64,000 bases of DNA from Phytohabitans sp052068095 (GCF_052068095.1 NZ_JBQHDG010000022.1:62001-126000), one strand, 5' to 3'. Positions 52,168 through 60,199 are shown, counted from the first letter of the stretch. Made by a program: numbers and translations. Notes: a model not told the origin generated them from the letters alone.

Positions 52168-53079
52168 ATGCGGCATGGCAGGTACCCGTTCATCGTCGGC
52201 TTTCTGATCGCGCCGGTCACGATCTACGTGACCTTCGTGATCGCGCCGTATCTCCAGGCCTTCTACCTGGCGATGACCAACTGGCGCGGTGTCTCGGCTA
52301 ACCCGAAGTTCATCGGGCTGGACAACTTCAGGCGGCTGCTCGAAGACGACACCTTCTGGAAGGCCGTACGGCATCACGGCGTGTTGCTGCTTGTCCTGCC
52401 GCTGGCGTCCATCGCGATCGCCCTCGTCTTCGCGTTCCTGCTGAACGTGGGTGGAGGGTCGAAGGCTGGCGTGATGACGGGGGTCTGGGGGTCGAAGTTC
52501 TACCGGATCGTGTTCTTCTTCCCCCAGGTCCTCGCCGTCGTCATCGTCGCCGTGATCTTCCAGCGGGTGTACGCCCCGGACGAGAGCGGCCTGCTCAACG
52601 GCTTCCTCGGGCTCGTCGGGGTAGACCCGGTGCCGTTCATGGCGGACAAGAACATCGCGCTCTTCGCGATCATCGCGGTGCTCGTGTGGCAGGCGGTCGG
52701 CTTCTACGTGGTCCTCTTCTCCGCCGGCATGGCGTCGGTGCCGAAGGACATCTACGAGGCGGCGGTGCTCGACGGCGCCGGGCGGGGCAGCATGTTCTTC
52801 AAGGTCACGCTGCCCCTGCTGTGGGACACACTCCAGGTCGCCTGGGTGTACCTGGGCATCGCGGCGTTCGACGCGTTCGCGATCGTGCAGGTGCTCTCGA
52901 TCGACCGGGGCGGTCCGGATGGCGCCACGACAGTGCTCGGCATGGAGATCTACCGCAACGCCTTCGACTACTCGCAGTTCGGCTACGCCTCGGCGATGGG
53001 CGTGGCGCTGTTCTTCCTGACCATCACGTTCGCCGCGTTGACCCTGCGGGTCAGCCGGCGCGAGACGATCGAGCTCTAG
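52168..53079 (+). CDS. ngcF: NgcF-type ABC transporter permease (copy 2)
   Basis: A 303-residue, six-helix permease starting 5 bases after ngcE. YEAAVLDGAGRGSMFFKVTL is the EAA loop. It is a clear paralogue of the permease at 46102, with the same RHGRYP opening and VYLGIAAFDAFAIVQV helix near the end. It forms one transcript with ngcG 12 bases downstream. Confidence 0.9.
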   Translation: MRHGRYPFIVGFLIAPVTIYVTFVIAPYLQAFYLAMTNWRGVSANPKFIGLDNFRRLLEDDTFWKAVRHHGVLLLVLPLASIAIALVFAFLLNVGGGSKAGVMTGVWGSKFYRIVFFFPQVLAVVIVAVIFQRVYAPDESGLLNGFLGLVGVDPVPFMADKNIALFAIIAVLVWQAVGFYVVLFSAGMASVPKDIYEAAVLDGAGRGSMFFKVTLPLLWDTLQVAWVYLGIAAFDAFAIVQVLSIDRGGPDGATTVLGMEIYRNAFDYSQFGYASAMGVALFFLTITFAALTLRVSRRETIEL

Positions 53080-53091
53080 GGGGTATCGACA

Positions 53092-54015
53092 GTGGCACGC
53101 ATCGACACCCCGGCGCCCGCGCGGCGGGACCCCGCCCCGCCGCGGCGGCACGCCAGCCCGGCGGGGGAGCGCCGCCGCGAGGTCGGCCTGCTCAACAGCC
53201 TCGCGCACGTCGGGCTCGCGGTCTGGGCGATCATCATCCTCGCCCCGCTGCTCTGGATGTTCCTCGCCTCGTTCAAGACCAACACCGAGATGTACCTGGG
53301 CAACCCGTTCAGCCTGCCGAAGGAGATCGACTTCGACAGCTACGTGCGGGCGTGGAACAAGGCGCACGTCGGCCGCTACTTCCTCAACAGCGTCTTCGTG
53401 GTCACGCTGAGCACGGCGGGCACGATGCTCTTCGGCTCGATGGCGGCGTACGTGCTGGCCCGGTACAAGTTCATCGGCAACCGGGTCATCTACTACCTGT
53501 TCGTCTCCGGCCTGGCTTTCCCGGTGTTCCTCGCGCTGGTCCCGCTCTTCCTCATCGTCAACAACATGGGCCTGCGCAACACGTTCACCGGCCTGATCCT
53601 GGTCTACATCGCGTACTCGCTGCCGTTCACCGTGTTCTTCCTGGCCGCGTTCTTCAAGACGCTGCCCAACTCGGTGGCCGAGGCGGCGGTGATGGACGGC
53701 GCGTCGCACACGCGCCTGTTCTTCCAGGTGATGATGCCGATGGCGCGGCCGGCGCTGGTGAGCATCACGATCTTCAACATCATCGGCCAGTGGAACCAGT
53801 ACCTGCTGCCGGTGGCGCTCATGCAGGGCGAGGGCGCGCAACAGAAGTGGGTGCTCACCCAGGGCATCGCGAACATCTCGGTGCAGGCCGGCTACGAGGC
53901 CGACTGGGCGGCCCTTTTCGCGGCCGTCACCCTCTCCATCCTCCCCATGATCGTCATGTACTCCATCTTCCAGCGCCAGATCCAGTCCGGCCTCACCGCC
54001 GGCGCGGTCAAGTAG
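53092..54015 (+). CDS. ngcG: NgcG-type ABC transporter permease (copy 2)
   Basis: A 307-residue, six-helix permease from GTG 53092, with a charged 35-residue cytoplasmic head. AEAAVMDGASHTRLFFQVMM is the EAA motif. The final residues FQRQIQSGLTAGAVK mirror copy 1. It is the last gene before the repeat-rich region starting at 54016. Confidence 0.9.
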   Translation: MARIDTPAPARRDPAPPRRHASPAGERRREVGLLNSLAHVGLAVWAIIILAPLLWMFLASFKTNTEMYLGNPFSLPKEIDFDSYVRAWNKAHVGRYFLNSVFVVTLSTAGTMLFGSMAAYVLARYKFIGNRVIYYLFVSGLAFPVFLALVPLFLIVNNMGLRNTFTGLILVYIAYSLPFTVFFLAAFFKTLPNSVAEAAVMDGASHTRLFFQVMMPMARPALVSITIFNIIGQWNQYLLPVALMQGEGAQQKWVLTQGIANISVQAGYEADWAALFAAVTLSILPMIVMYSIFQRQIQSGLTAGAVK

Positions 54016-54108
54016 CGGCAACGGCTGTCGCGGGCGTCTCCGGACGCCCGCGGCCGCCGCACCGGCGCGAGACCCGGTGGTGCGATGCGCAGCTCGACAG
54101 CTCTCCCG

Positions 54109-54167
54109 ACCGACCGGAGCGGTGCCCGCGGAGCATACGGTCTACAACTGACACGAACGCGGGAAAA
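54109..54167 (+). repeat. Repeat family R2, short copy
   Basis: The segment GACCGGAGCGGTGCCCGCGG then AGCATACGGTCTACAACTGA matches the right half of the longer R2 copy at 54537-54650 with scattered substitutions. It ends directly at the left edge of the R1 element. Confidence 0.75.
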
Positions 54168-54170
54168 GGT

Positions 54171-54503
54171 CTCTAGAGACCTCTCGGAGTCGGAGTGGCT
54201 TCGACCCCTTATTTAGACAGAGATTTGAGCTACCGCGATGTGCGTCGTGGTCCAGGCCGCTGCTCCCGCGGCCTCACCCGTCCGCCGCTGGTCGCGCCGG
54301 TGGTCGACGTTTGTCCACAATGTCTGTTCCCGGATCGGCGATCCGGGAAAGTAGCGGGGTTTCGTCGCCGCGGGTAACCGCTGCGGTGGTGTGAGCGGCG
54401 CGAGATTCGAGATCTAGGAGAGTTAGGGCGCTATTTCAACCCTCAGTCTCCTAGATCTCGAAGTCTCGCCCCTTTGGCTGGTGACGGTGCGTCAGGATGG
54501 CGG
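54171..54503 (+). repeat. Repeat family R1, full copy 1 (333 bp), structured
   Basis: Nearly identical to 57349-57683, from CTCTAGAGAC to GCGTCAGGATGGCGG. It contains a hairpin CCCGGATC/GATCCGGG (54329-54347, 3-base loop) and a 14 bp perfect stem CGAGATCTAGGAGA/TCTCCTAGATCTCG (54408-54421 with 54447-54460). No ORF of note spans it. The conserved stems and lack of coding suggest a structured RNA or a miniature mobile element. Confidence 0.9.
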
Positions 54504-54536
54504 AGGTAGGTCCGTGAAGGCCGCCTTTGGGGCTTG

Positions 54537-54650
54537 TCTCGCGGACCTGGCAGTGGACGGCCGGGGATCTCGGCGAGCGCTGCGAGCCGCCGGCCGGGAG
54601 CGGTCCCCGCGGGAGCATACGGTCCGCAGCTGACGCGGACGTGGGCAAAA
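54537..54650 (+). repeat. Repeat family R2, long copy
   Basis: It reads CTCGCGGACCTGGCAGTGGA, CGGGGATCTCGGCGAGCG, TGCGAGCCGCCGG, CGGTCCGCAGCTGACGCGGA. It matches 63769-63868 in inverted orientation and 54109-54167 directly. It lies just upstream of the polymerase-like gene, in the place where its N-terminal coding part would be expected. Confidence 0.85.
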
Positions 54651-54715
54651 TATGTCTTCAACCCAGGACAGGCACCCTGACTCCGGATGTCTCTAGTACA
54701 TCTGTCGGACCGGTC

Positions 54716-56248
54716 GTGCAGAATGCGCAGGTGGAGGTTGACGGGCGGCGGGTGTGGGGGTCGACGGCGGCCGCCTATCCGCCGCTGCTGCGTGCCGGGG
54801 TGCGGGTCGAGCGCTGCCACGACGTCGAGCTGACCGAGGCGCTGCTGCTCGGCTACGACGGGCGGTGGGGTGAGCCGCGTTCGCTCGCGGCGGCCGATGC
54901 CCGGCTCACCGGCGCGCCGGTGCCGCCCGATCCGCCGCCGCGCGCGGCCGCGCCGCCCGGCGATGCCCAGGCCTCGCTCTTCGACGACGCGCCGCCGCCC
55001 GCGGACGATCCGGCCGTCCTCGCCCGGGTCTACGCCGACCAGGCGGCCCGGGTCGCCCGCACCGAGCATCCCGGCCGCTTTCGACTGCTGGTGGCGGCCG
55101 AGTCGGCCGGGGCGCTGATCGCCGCCGAGATGGGGGCCGCCGGGTTGCCGTGGCGGGCCGACATCCACGACCAGCTGCTGCTGGAGCTGCTGGGTGAGCC
55201 GTCGCCGGTGGGCGGCCCGCCCCGCCGCCTGGCCGAGCTCTCCGCGAAGATCGCGGCCGCCTTCGGCGTGCGGCAGCTGCATCCCGAGTCGCCGCAGGAG
55301 CTGCTGCGCGCGTTCGCGCGGGCCGGCGTCCAGCTGCCCAATACGCGCGCCTGGTCGCTGCGCGGCGTCGATCATCCGGCGGTGCCGCTGGTGCTGGAGC
55401 ACAAGGAGCTCTACCGCATCTGGACCGCGCACGGCTGGGCCTGGCGCGACGCGTGGGTCCACGATGGACGGTTCCGCGCGGAGTATGTGCCGGCCGGCGT
55501 GGTCTCCGGCCGCTGGGCCACGCGGGGTGGGGGAGCGCTACAGATTCCCAAGGTCGTCCGCCGGGCGGTCGTCGCCGACCCCGGGTGGAAGCTCGTGGTG
55601 GCCGACGCCGGCCAGCTCGAGCCCCGCGTGCTCGCCGCGGTCTCCGGCGACGACCGGCTGGCCGCCGCGGCCGCCTCGGGCGACCTCTACGCCGCGCTGG
55701 CCGCCGACGCCTTCGGCGGCGACCGGGCTCGCGCGAAGGTGGCCCTGCTCGGCGCGATGTACGGCCAGACCGGCGGCGCCGCCGTCCCCGCCCTGGCCAC
55801 GCTCAAGCGCAACTACCCGACCGCGTTCGAGTACGTGGAGGCGGCCGCCCGCACCGGCGAGGGCGGCGGGCTGGTCCGCTCGTGGCTGGGGCGCACCTGC
55901 CCGCCCCGTTCGGTGCCGGTCGGCGGGGAGGAGTATGGGCCCGTCGACGGGTCCCGCGCGCGTGCCCGCGGTCGCTTCACCCGCAACTTCGTCATCCAGG
56001 CCACGGCCGCCGAGTGGGCGCTCACGCTGCTCGCCACGCTCCGCGGCGACCTCGCCGGCACCGGCGCCGACCTCGTCTTCTTCCAGCACGACGAAGTGCT
56101 CGTGCACGCGCCACAGGAGCGGGCCGCCGAGGTCAGCGAGGCCGTGCGCGCCGCCGCCACCCGCGCGGGCCAGCTGCTTTTCGGAGGCACGGCGGTCCGC
56201 TTCCCCCTCGACGTGTCCGTCGTTGATTGTTACGCCGACGCCAAATGA
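54716..56248 (+). CDS. Family A DNA polymerase-like protein ('bifunctional 3'-5' exonuclease/DNA polymerase'), probably shortened N-terminus
   Basis: About 510 residues from GTG 54716; GTG 54731 is equally possible and neither has a good ribosome site. The polymerase core has motif A DAGQLEPRVLAAVSGD (near 296), motif B RARAKVALLGAMYGQ (near 338) and motif C FFQHDEVLVHAP (near 457), so catalytic acids are present. From memory, relatives have a further 30-40 N-terminal residues before the WxSTxxxYPxLLRAGVRVxRCHD segment, which here starts about residue 14. Upstream lies an R2 repeat, suggesting the 5' end was lost or replaced. The role of this stand-alone polymerase family is unknown. Confidence 0.8.
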   Translation: MQNAQVEVDGRRVWGSTAAAYPPLLRAGVRVERCHDVELTEALLLGYDGRWGEPRSLAAADARLTGAPVPPDPPPRAAAPPGDAQASLFDDAPPPADDPAVLARVYADQAARVARTEHPGRFRLLVAAESAGALIAAEMGAAGLPWRADIHDQLLLELLGEPSPVGGPPRRLAELSAKIAAAFGVRQLHPESPQELLRAFARAGVQLPNTRAWSLRGVDHPAVPLVLEHKELYRIWTAHGWAWRDAWVHDGRFRAEYVPAGVVSGRWATRGGGALQIPKVVRRAVVADPGWKLVVADAGQLEPRVLAAVSGDDRLAAAAASGDLYAALAADAFGGDRARAKVALLGAMYGQTGGAAVPALATLKRNYPTAFEYVEAAARTGEGGGLVRSWLGRTCPPRSVPVGGEEYGPVDGSRARARGRFTRNFVIQATAAEWALTLLATLRGDLAGTGADLVFFQHDEVLVHAPQERAAEVSEAVRAAATRAGQLLFGGTAVRFPLDVSVVDCYADAK

Positions 56249-56319
56249 GCCGCTCGGGTCTTTCCCACAGGAGGTTGAGCGCTCACACTTGACGCGGCAC
56301 ACCTGGGGGGGTGTTCGCG

Positions 56320-56928
56320 ATGACGACCGCGGGGATGGTCATCGCCGCCGGCGGGGGGCGCCGGATCGGCGGGCCAGAGGCACTACTGCAACACGACGGC
56401 ACACCGCTCGTCGACCGGGCGATCGAGACAGTGCGCGACGCCGGCTGCGAGCCGGTCGTCGTCATCCTCGGCGCGGCCGCCGACGAGGTACAGGCCGCGG
56501 CCGAGCTCAAGGGCGCGAGCGTGGTGATCGACAAGACGTGGGGCCGCGGCATCGGCAGCTCACTGCGCGCCGGGCTCAAGGCCCTGACCGACACCGAGGC
56601 CGACGCGGTCGTGGTGGTCCCGGTCGACATGCCGGGCGTGACAGCACACGCGGTGCGCCGCGTGGCCGCACTCCCGTACTCCGACGTGCTGGTCTGCGCC
56701 ACCTACGAGGGCCGCCGCAGCTTCCCGATGCTCTTCGGCCGCAAGCACTGGCCCGGCATCTCGACGGTCGCGCACGCCGACGCCGGTGCCCGGCCCTACC
56801 TGCTGGCCCACAAGCACGAGGTGCTCGACGTGGCCTGCGACCGCATCGCCGACGGCGCGCGGCTGGAAAGCCCGGAGGCGGTGGCCGCTTTCAAGCTGAC
56901 GATCCCCGCGCAGCGAGTGCGCACCTGA
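56320..56928 (+). CDS. MobA-like NTP transferase (molybdenum cofactor nucleotidyltransferase type)
   Basis: A 202-residue protein from ATG 56320; a GTG lies three codons earlier. GMVIAAGGGRRIGGPEALLQ is the nucleotide-binding signature (AAGxGxRxG, with the usual Lys replaced), and VVVVPVDMPGVTAHAVRRV contains the D-x-P metal-binding motif. Members transfer CMP or GMP to molybdopterin (MocA/MobA). No other cofactor or dehydrogenase genes are near, so the exact substrate is open. Confidence 0.85.
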   Translation: MTTAGMVIAAGGGRRIGGPEALLQHDGTPLVDRAIETVRDAGCEPVVVILGAAADEVQAAAELKGASVVIDKTWGRGIGSSLRAGLKALTDTEADAVVVVPVDMPGVTAHAVRRVAALPYSDVLVCATYEGRRSFPMLFGRKHWPGISTVAHADAGARPYLLAHKHEVLDVACDRIADGARLESPEAVAAFKLTIPAQRVRT

Positions 56929-56972
56929 GCATAGGCTGTCGATCATCCGGGTCCGCTGATCGTCATGGGGTC

Positions 56973-57311
56973 ATGAAGTTCATCCTGCTGCTCTGGGAGC
57001 CCGACACCGACTGGCAGTCGGTGTCCAAGGAGCGCCTGGACGCCGCCCTGGCCGCACACGGCGCGTTCATCCGCTACCTGGACGGGCGCGGCATCCCGTG
57101 GACCGGCGGCGCGCTGGCCGCCCAGGACACGGCGACGACCCTGCGCCCGGGCGACGACGGGCCGGTGCTGACGGATGGGCCGTTCATCGAGCTCAAGGAG
57201 GGCATCGGCGGCTACTACGTCATCGACGTTGCCGACCACGCGGAGGCGGTCGAGGTCGCGAAGCACTGCCCGATCGGCTCGGCCACCGAGATCCGCCCGA
57301 TCTGGGGCTGA
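56973..57311 (+). CDS. YciI-family protein
   Basis: A 112-residue protein from ATG 56973. KFILLLWEPDTDWQSVSKER, then GGALAAQDTATTLRPGDDGP, DGPFIELKEGIGGYYVIDVA and the terminal IEIRPIW-like strand fit the YciI/DGPF ferredoxin-like fold. DGPF is the hallmark of the subgroup often found with ECF sigma factors, but no sigma gene is adjacent. The function is unknown. The second full R1 element begins 37 bases after its stop. Confidence 0.9.
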   Translation: MKFILLLWEPDTDWQSVSKERLDAALAAHGAFIRYLDGRGIPWTGGALAAQDTATTLRPGDDGPVLTDGPFIELKEGIGGYYVIDVADHAEAVEVAKHCPIGSATEIRPIWG

Positions 57312-57744
57312 CCGCCCGCCGAGCGGCCCTGGAGAGGTCCCCGGGCCGCTCTAGAGACTTTTCGGAGTCGTTGTGGCTTTCGGCGCCCCCTATTTAGACA
57401 GATTTGAGCTACCGCGATGTCCGTCGTGGTCCGGACCGCTGCTCCCGCGGCCTCACCCGTCCGCCGTTGGTCGCGCCGGTGGTCGACGTTTGTCCACAAT
57501 GTCTGTTCCCGGATCGGCGATCCGGGAGAGTAGCGGGGGTTTCGTCGCCGCGGGTAACCGCTGCGGTGGTGTGAGCGGCGCGAGATTCGAGATCTAGGAG
57601 AGTTAGGGCGCTATTTCAACCCTAAGTCTCCTAGATCTCGAAGTCTCGCCCCTTTGGCTGGTTACGCTGCGTCAGGATGGCGGGCCTCGAAGCATCACGA
57701 CGGGCGGCGACCCCGACCCCGAAAGGTCTCTAGGCGGTCGGCTG
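57312..57744. other. Gene-free 433 bp region dominated by an R1 element
   Basis: The stretch between the YciI gene and the convergent DUF4352 gene has no supportable ORF. It contains the second full R1 copy (57349-57683). AGGTCTCTAG near 57724-57733 echoes the palindrome at the left edge of the first R1 region. Confidence 0.7.
57349..57683 (+). repeat. Repeat family R1, full copy 2 (335 bp), structured
   Basis: Same orientation as copy 1, about 3.2 kb away, with a handful of substitutions and small indels near its left end. Both hairpins are conserved; the 14 bp stem is at 57588-57601 with 57627-57640, and one loop difference is CCCTAAG versus CCCTCAG. The right edge again is GCGTCAGGATGGCGG, after which the flanks diverge. 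Confidence 0.9.
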
Positions 57745-58434
57745 TCAGAGGGTCACGGCCGCGTCCTCGGCGAGGGTGAACAGTCCGGCGTCGAAGGTGA
57801 CCGTGGCCAGCTTGGTGCCCTTGGGCACGTCGAAGTAGACGAATGCGCGTACCTTGTTGCCCGGGTTGATCTCGTCCAGGAACCCGGCGCCGTCCTTGTT
57901 TCCGTAGATGTTGGCCTCGCCGTCGGCCGAGAACTCGCGACCGGTCGTGTCCTTCGCCGTGACGGTGCCGTCGGCGTGGAAGTAGTGCGCCTTCTTGGTC
58001 ACGTTCTTGGCGCTGACGTCGACACGGCAGAAGGTCCCCTGGGCCTTCTTGTTGAGGAACTCGCTGCCGACCTGGGCGATTCCGCACTTCGCGCTGTGCA
58101 CGACGAACTCGAAGTCGCCGCCGCGGACGGTCTGACCGACCCGGTACGTCTTCGGCTTTTCCTCGGCGGTCTCCGCTTTCTCCTCGGCCTGCGCGGCGGG
58201 CGCGTCTTTCGGCTCCTCGGCCTGCTGCCCGCTGGTGCTCGTGGTGGTCGTGCTGGGGTCGCCGGCGACCGCGGCGGCGACGGCGCCGCCGATGCAAAGG
58301 ACGGCGAAGACGGCCACGACGATGCCGATGGTGAGGCCGACGTTGGACTTCTTCTTCGGCGGTGGCATGACCGGGCCGGCGTGGTACGGCGGCTGCGGCT
58401 GACCCGGGCTGACCGGCGGGCTGGGGTATGTCAC
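57745..58434 (-). CDS. DUF4352-like single-pass membrane protein
   Basis: A 229-residue protein from GTG 58434 with GGAGA five bases ahead. A Pro-rich cytoplasmic head (TYPSPPVSPGQPQPPYH) precedes one membrane helix (about residues 33-55). A Thr/Glu/Ala-rich spacer then leads to an extracellular DUF4352-type immunoglobulin-like domain (YRVGQTVRGGDFEFVVHSAK, VDVSAKNVTKKAHYF, FVYFDVPKGTKLATVTF). Two Cys (SAKCGIA, GTFCRVD) may form a disulfide. Function unknown. Confidence 0.87.
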   Translation of the reverse strand: MTYPSPPVSPGQPQPPYHAGPVMPPPKKKSNVGLTIGIVVAVFAVLCIGGAVAAAVAGDPSTTTTSTSGQQAEEPKDAPAAQAEEKAETAEEKPKTYRVGQTVRGGDFEFVVHSAKCGIAQVGSEFLNKKAQGTFCRVDVSAKNVTKKAHYFHADGTVTAKDTTGREFSADGEANIYGNKDGAGFLDEINPGNKVRAFVYFDVPKGTKLATVTFDAGLFTLAEDAAVTL

Positions 58435-58572
58435 GGTGCTCTCCAATGCGGGGTCCGCGGGAGAAGACGGCGGCCGGCTGGACCCTGCTGAGCGTGCCGA
58501 CCGCCGCGTTTTGAAGGGGGATCGGCCGGTCACGGTAGTGATCCCGTCGCAGGGTGTGCTGTCAGATCAAGG

Positions 58573-58647
58573 TCATGGTTCGCCGAACGGGTCCGCGTAG
58601 TCGGCGGTTTCGATCTCCGCGGCGAGGCGGGCTGTCCGTTCGGACAT
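58573..58647 (-). CDS. Possible 24-residue ORF or gene remnant
   Basis: ATG 58647 opens a 24-codon frame (MSERTARLAAEIETADYADP...) downstream of the ASCH-like gene by 29 bases on the same strand. Codon choice is GC-biased at third positions, as in real genes here. There is no good ribosome site and no recognisable family, so it could be a small protein, a degraded gene start or chance. Confidence 0.3.
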   Translation of the reverse strand: MSERTARLAAEIETADYADPFGEP

Positions 58648-58676
58648 TTCGGCAGTGCACCGCGCGCCGGCGGTCG

Positions 58677-59258
58677 TCAGGGGCGGTGGGTGAGGTAGGC
58701 GGCGCCGCGTGGGGAGATGCGGTAGCCGACCTCCAGGCTCTCCGTCAGGCCGAGTGCCTTCAGCTTGCGCACGTCCGCCTTGAACGACGGCACGTCTCGG
58801 CCCAGCGCGGCCGCGAGGTCGGCCGCGCGTACCCCGGGATGGTCCGCGATCGCCCGCAGTGCGGCGGCGGTCCACGGGCCGCGGGTGCTGGCGTGGTCGA
58901 GGCGGGCGAGTCGCAGGTCGATGGCGGCCACGCCGGCGTCGTCCAGGCGGTCGTCGGCGGCCAGTGCGGCGCGCGGGTCGGGGCCGGCCACCCGGCGGAA
59001 GCGGAGCAGGTAGAGATGGCCGTCGGCGGGGCCGTGGAGATGGGCGAGCAGCGCGGCCACGCTGTCGAAGCCGGCGGCGTGTGCGTCGGCGGGGGTGAGG
59101 TCCTCCGGGCGTACCGGGTCGGCGGCGGTCACCTCCACCAGGCCGGCGCCGGTCCGATATGTCCGGCCGGCCACGACCTGGGGACGCCGCCAGCGGCGCA
59201 GCGCCGCGGTGATGGTGCCCTCCGCGATGCCGTCGCGCAGCCGCCGCTCAAACAGCAT
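58677..59258 (-). CDS. ASCH-like domain protein with C-terminal winged-helix region
   Basis: A 193-residue protein from ATG 59258. The N-terminal MLFERRLRDGIAEGTITAAL, RRPQVVAGRTYRTGAGLVEV stretch resembles ASCH/PUA-like RNA-binding domains. The C-terminal 70 residues (RAIADHPGVRAADLAAALGR, KALGLTESLEVGYRISPRGAA) look like a winged helix. The start codon lies inside the first unit of a 61 bp-period tandem duplication. The amidohydrolase gene ends 50 bases upstream. Function unknown. Confidence 0.75.
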   Translation of the reverse strand: MLFERRLRDGIAEGTITAALRRWRRPQVVAGRTYRTGAGLVEVTAADPVRPEDLTPADAHAAGFDSVAALLAHLHGPADGHLYLLRFRRVAGPDPRAALAADDRLDDAGVAAIDLRLARLDHASTRGPWTAAALRAIADHPGVRAADLAAALGRDVPSFKADVRKLKALGLTESLEVGYRISPRGAAYLTHRP

Positions 59259-59361
59259 GGCCGCACCTCCGGGCGAGGTGGTCCCGGCCGACCGCGCGCA
59301 ACCGCCGCTCAAACAGCATGGCCGAACCGCCTGGCGAAGTTGCCCCAGCAGACCGCGCGCA
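59241..59361. repeat. Diverged tandem duplication, period 61 bp, at a gene junction
   Basis: Unit 59241-59300 matches unit 59302-59361 at 52 of 60 positions, and the first 23 bases of each are identical. On the minus strand unit 2 encodes the last amidohydrolase residues RAVCWGNFARRFGHAV and stop. Unit 1 read in that frame would give RAVGRDHLARRCGHAV and stop, but it is used instead as leader and start of the ASCH-like gene. Confidence 0.9.
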
Positions 59362-60199
59362 GCCAGTCGTCGCCGAGGTCGAGGCGGATCAGGCCGGTGA
59401 GCTGGTCGGCGTACTCGTAGGGGATGTTGGGGAAGTCGCTGCCGAGCAGCACCTTGCCGCCCAGCCCCAGCTCGCGCAGGCGCGGGCGCAGCGAAGGGGG
59501 AAACGGCACGAACTGGTCGAAGAACGGCGTGAACGCCATCGTGGTGTCGAGCGCCACCCGCTCGTACGACTCGGCCAGCGCCAGAAACTCCTCGTAGTCC
59601 GGCGCGCCCATGTGCGCCACGATCGCGGGGAGGCGCGGGTGGCGGGCGAGCAGGGCGGCGAAGGGCGATGGGCCGGTGTACTCGGCGGCCATCGGCGCGT
59701 GCCCGGCGTGCACGACGACCGGCACCCCCGCCTCGGCGAGCAGGCCCCACACCGGCGTCAGCGCGTCGTCGAGCGGGTCGAAGCCACCCACCTGGAGGTG
59801 CACCTTGAAGACGCGCGCGCCCGCGTCGAGCGCGGCGGTCACGTACTCCGTCACGCCATCCTCGGGATAGAACGTCGCCGACGGGAGGCAGCCGGGCGTG
59901 GCGCGGGCGAACGCCAGCGTCCAGTCGTTGAGGTCGGCGGCCATGCCGGGGCGGTGCGCGTAGGCCAGCGCGGTGAACGCCCGTACGCCGAGCTTCTCCA
60001 GGTGGGCGACCCGCTCCGCGTCGGACCACCGGTAGCGGATCGGCCACTCCACGCCCACCAGCGGGCCGGCCTCGTCGAAGTGCGCCCACACACGGCGGAG
60101 CATGCGCGGCGGCAGGAAGTGCACGTGCACGTCGGCCAGGCCGGGCAGGCCGAGACCACCCCAGAACCCCGGGACCGCGTTGTCACCCGAGACTGTCAC
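59309..60199 (-). CDS. Amidohydrolase-family metal-dependent hydrolase
   Basis: A 296-residue TIM-barrel hydrolase from GTG 60199, overlapping the upstream stop (GTGA). LADVHVHFLPPRM is the H-x-H metal motif, VPVVVHAGHAPM a third histidine region, LPAIVAHMGAPDYEE a fourth, and VLLGSDFPNIPYEY the Asp-containing strand. This pattern is that of amidohydrolase-2 (ACMSD-like) decarboxylases and hydrolases. The substrate is unknown. Its final 16 codons plus stop are duplicated just downstream. Confidence 0.9.
   Translation of the reverse strand: MTVSGDNAVPGFWGGLGLPGLADVHVHFLPPRMLRRVWAHFDEAGPLVGVEWPIRYRWSDAERVAHLEKLGVRAFTALAYAHRPGMAADLNDWTLAFARATPGCLPSATFYPEDGVTEYVTAALDAGARVFKVHLQVGGFDPLDDALTPVWGLLAEAGVPVVVHAGHAPMAAEYTGPSPFAALLARHPRLPAIVAHMGAPDYEEFLALAESYERVALDTTMAFTPFFDQFVPFPPSLRPRLRELGLGGKVLLGSDFPNIPYEYADQLTGLIRLDLGDDWLRAVCWGNFARRFGHAV

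Larger units (their letters stand above)
54016..54715. other. Gene-free 700 bp region made of interspersed repeats
   Basis: Between ngcG and the polymerase-like gene I find no supportable ORF. From left to right it holds an R2 fragment (54109-54167), a full R1 element (54171-54503) and a long R2 copy (54537-54650). GGTCTCTAGAGACC at 54168-54181 is a perfect palindrome at the left R1 edge. The remaining bases show nothing I can name. Confidence 0.7.

Noticed and set aside
44666..54015. DasR-type operators in the amino-sugar locus
   Set aside because: I looked for the ACTGGTCTAGACCAGT-like DasR consensus upstream of both operons and did not find it.
52000..54021. A 673-codon open frame on the minus strand opposite the second ngcF/ngcG genes
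   Set aside because: It is an antisense shadow of two well-supported permease genes; the product is His/Arg/Glu-rich low complexity with no family motif.
54171..57683. Composite transposon or integron made by the two R1 copies
   Set aside because: No transposase, integrase or target-site duplication is visible; the direct repeats alone do not prove mobility, so it is reported only as a hypothesis.
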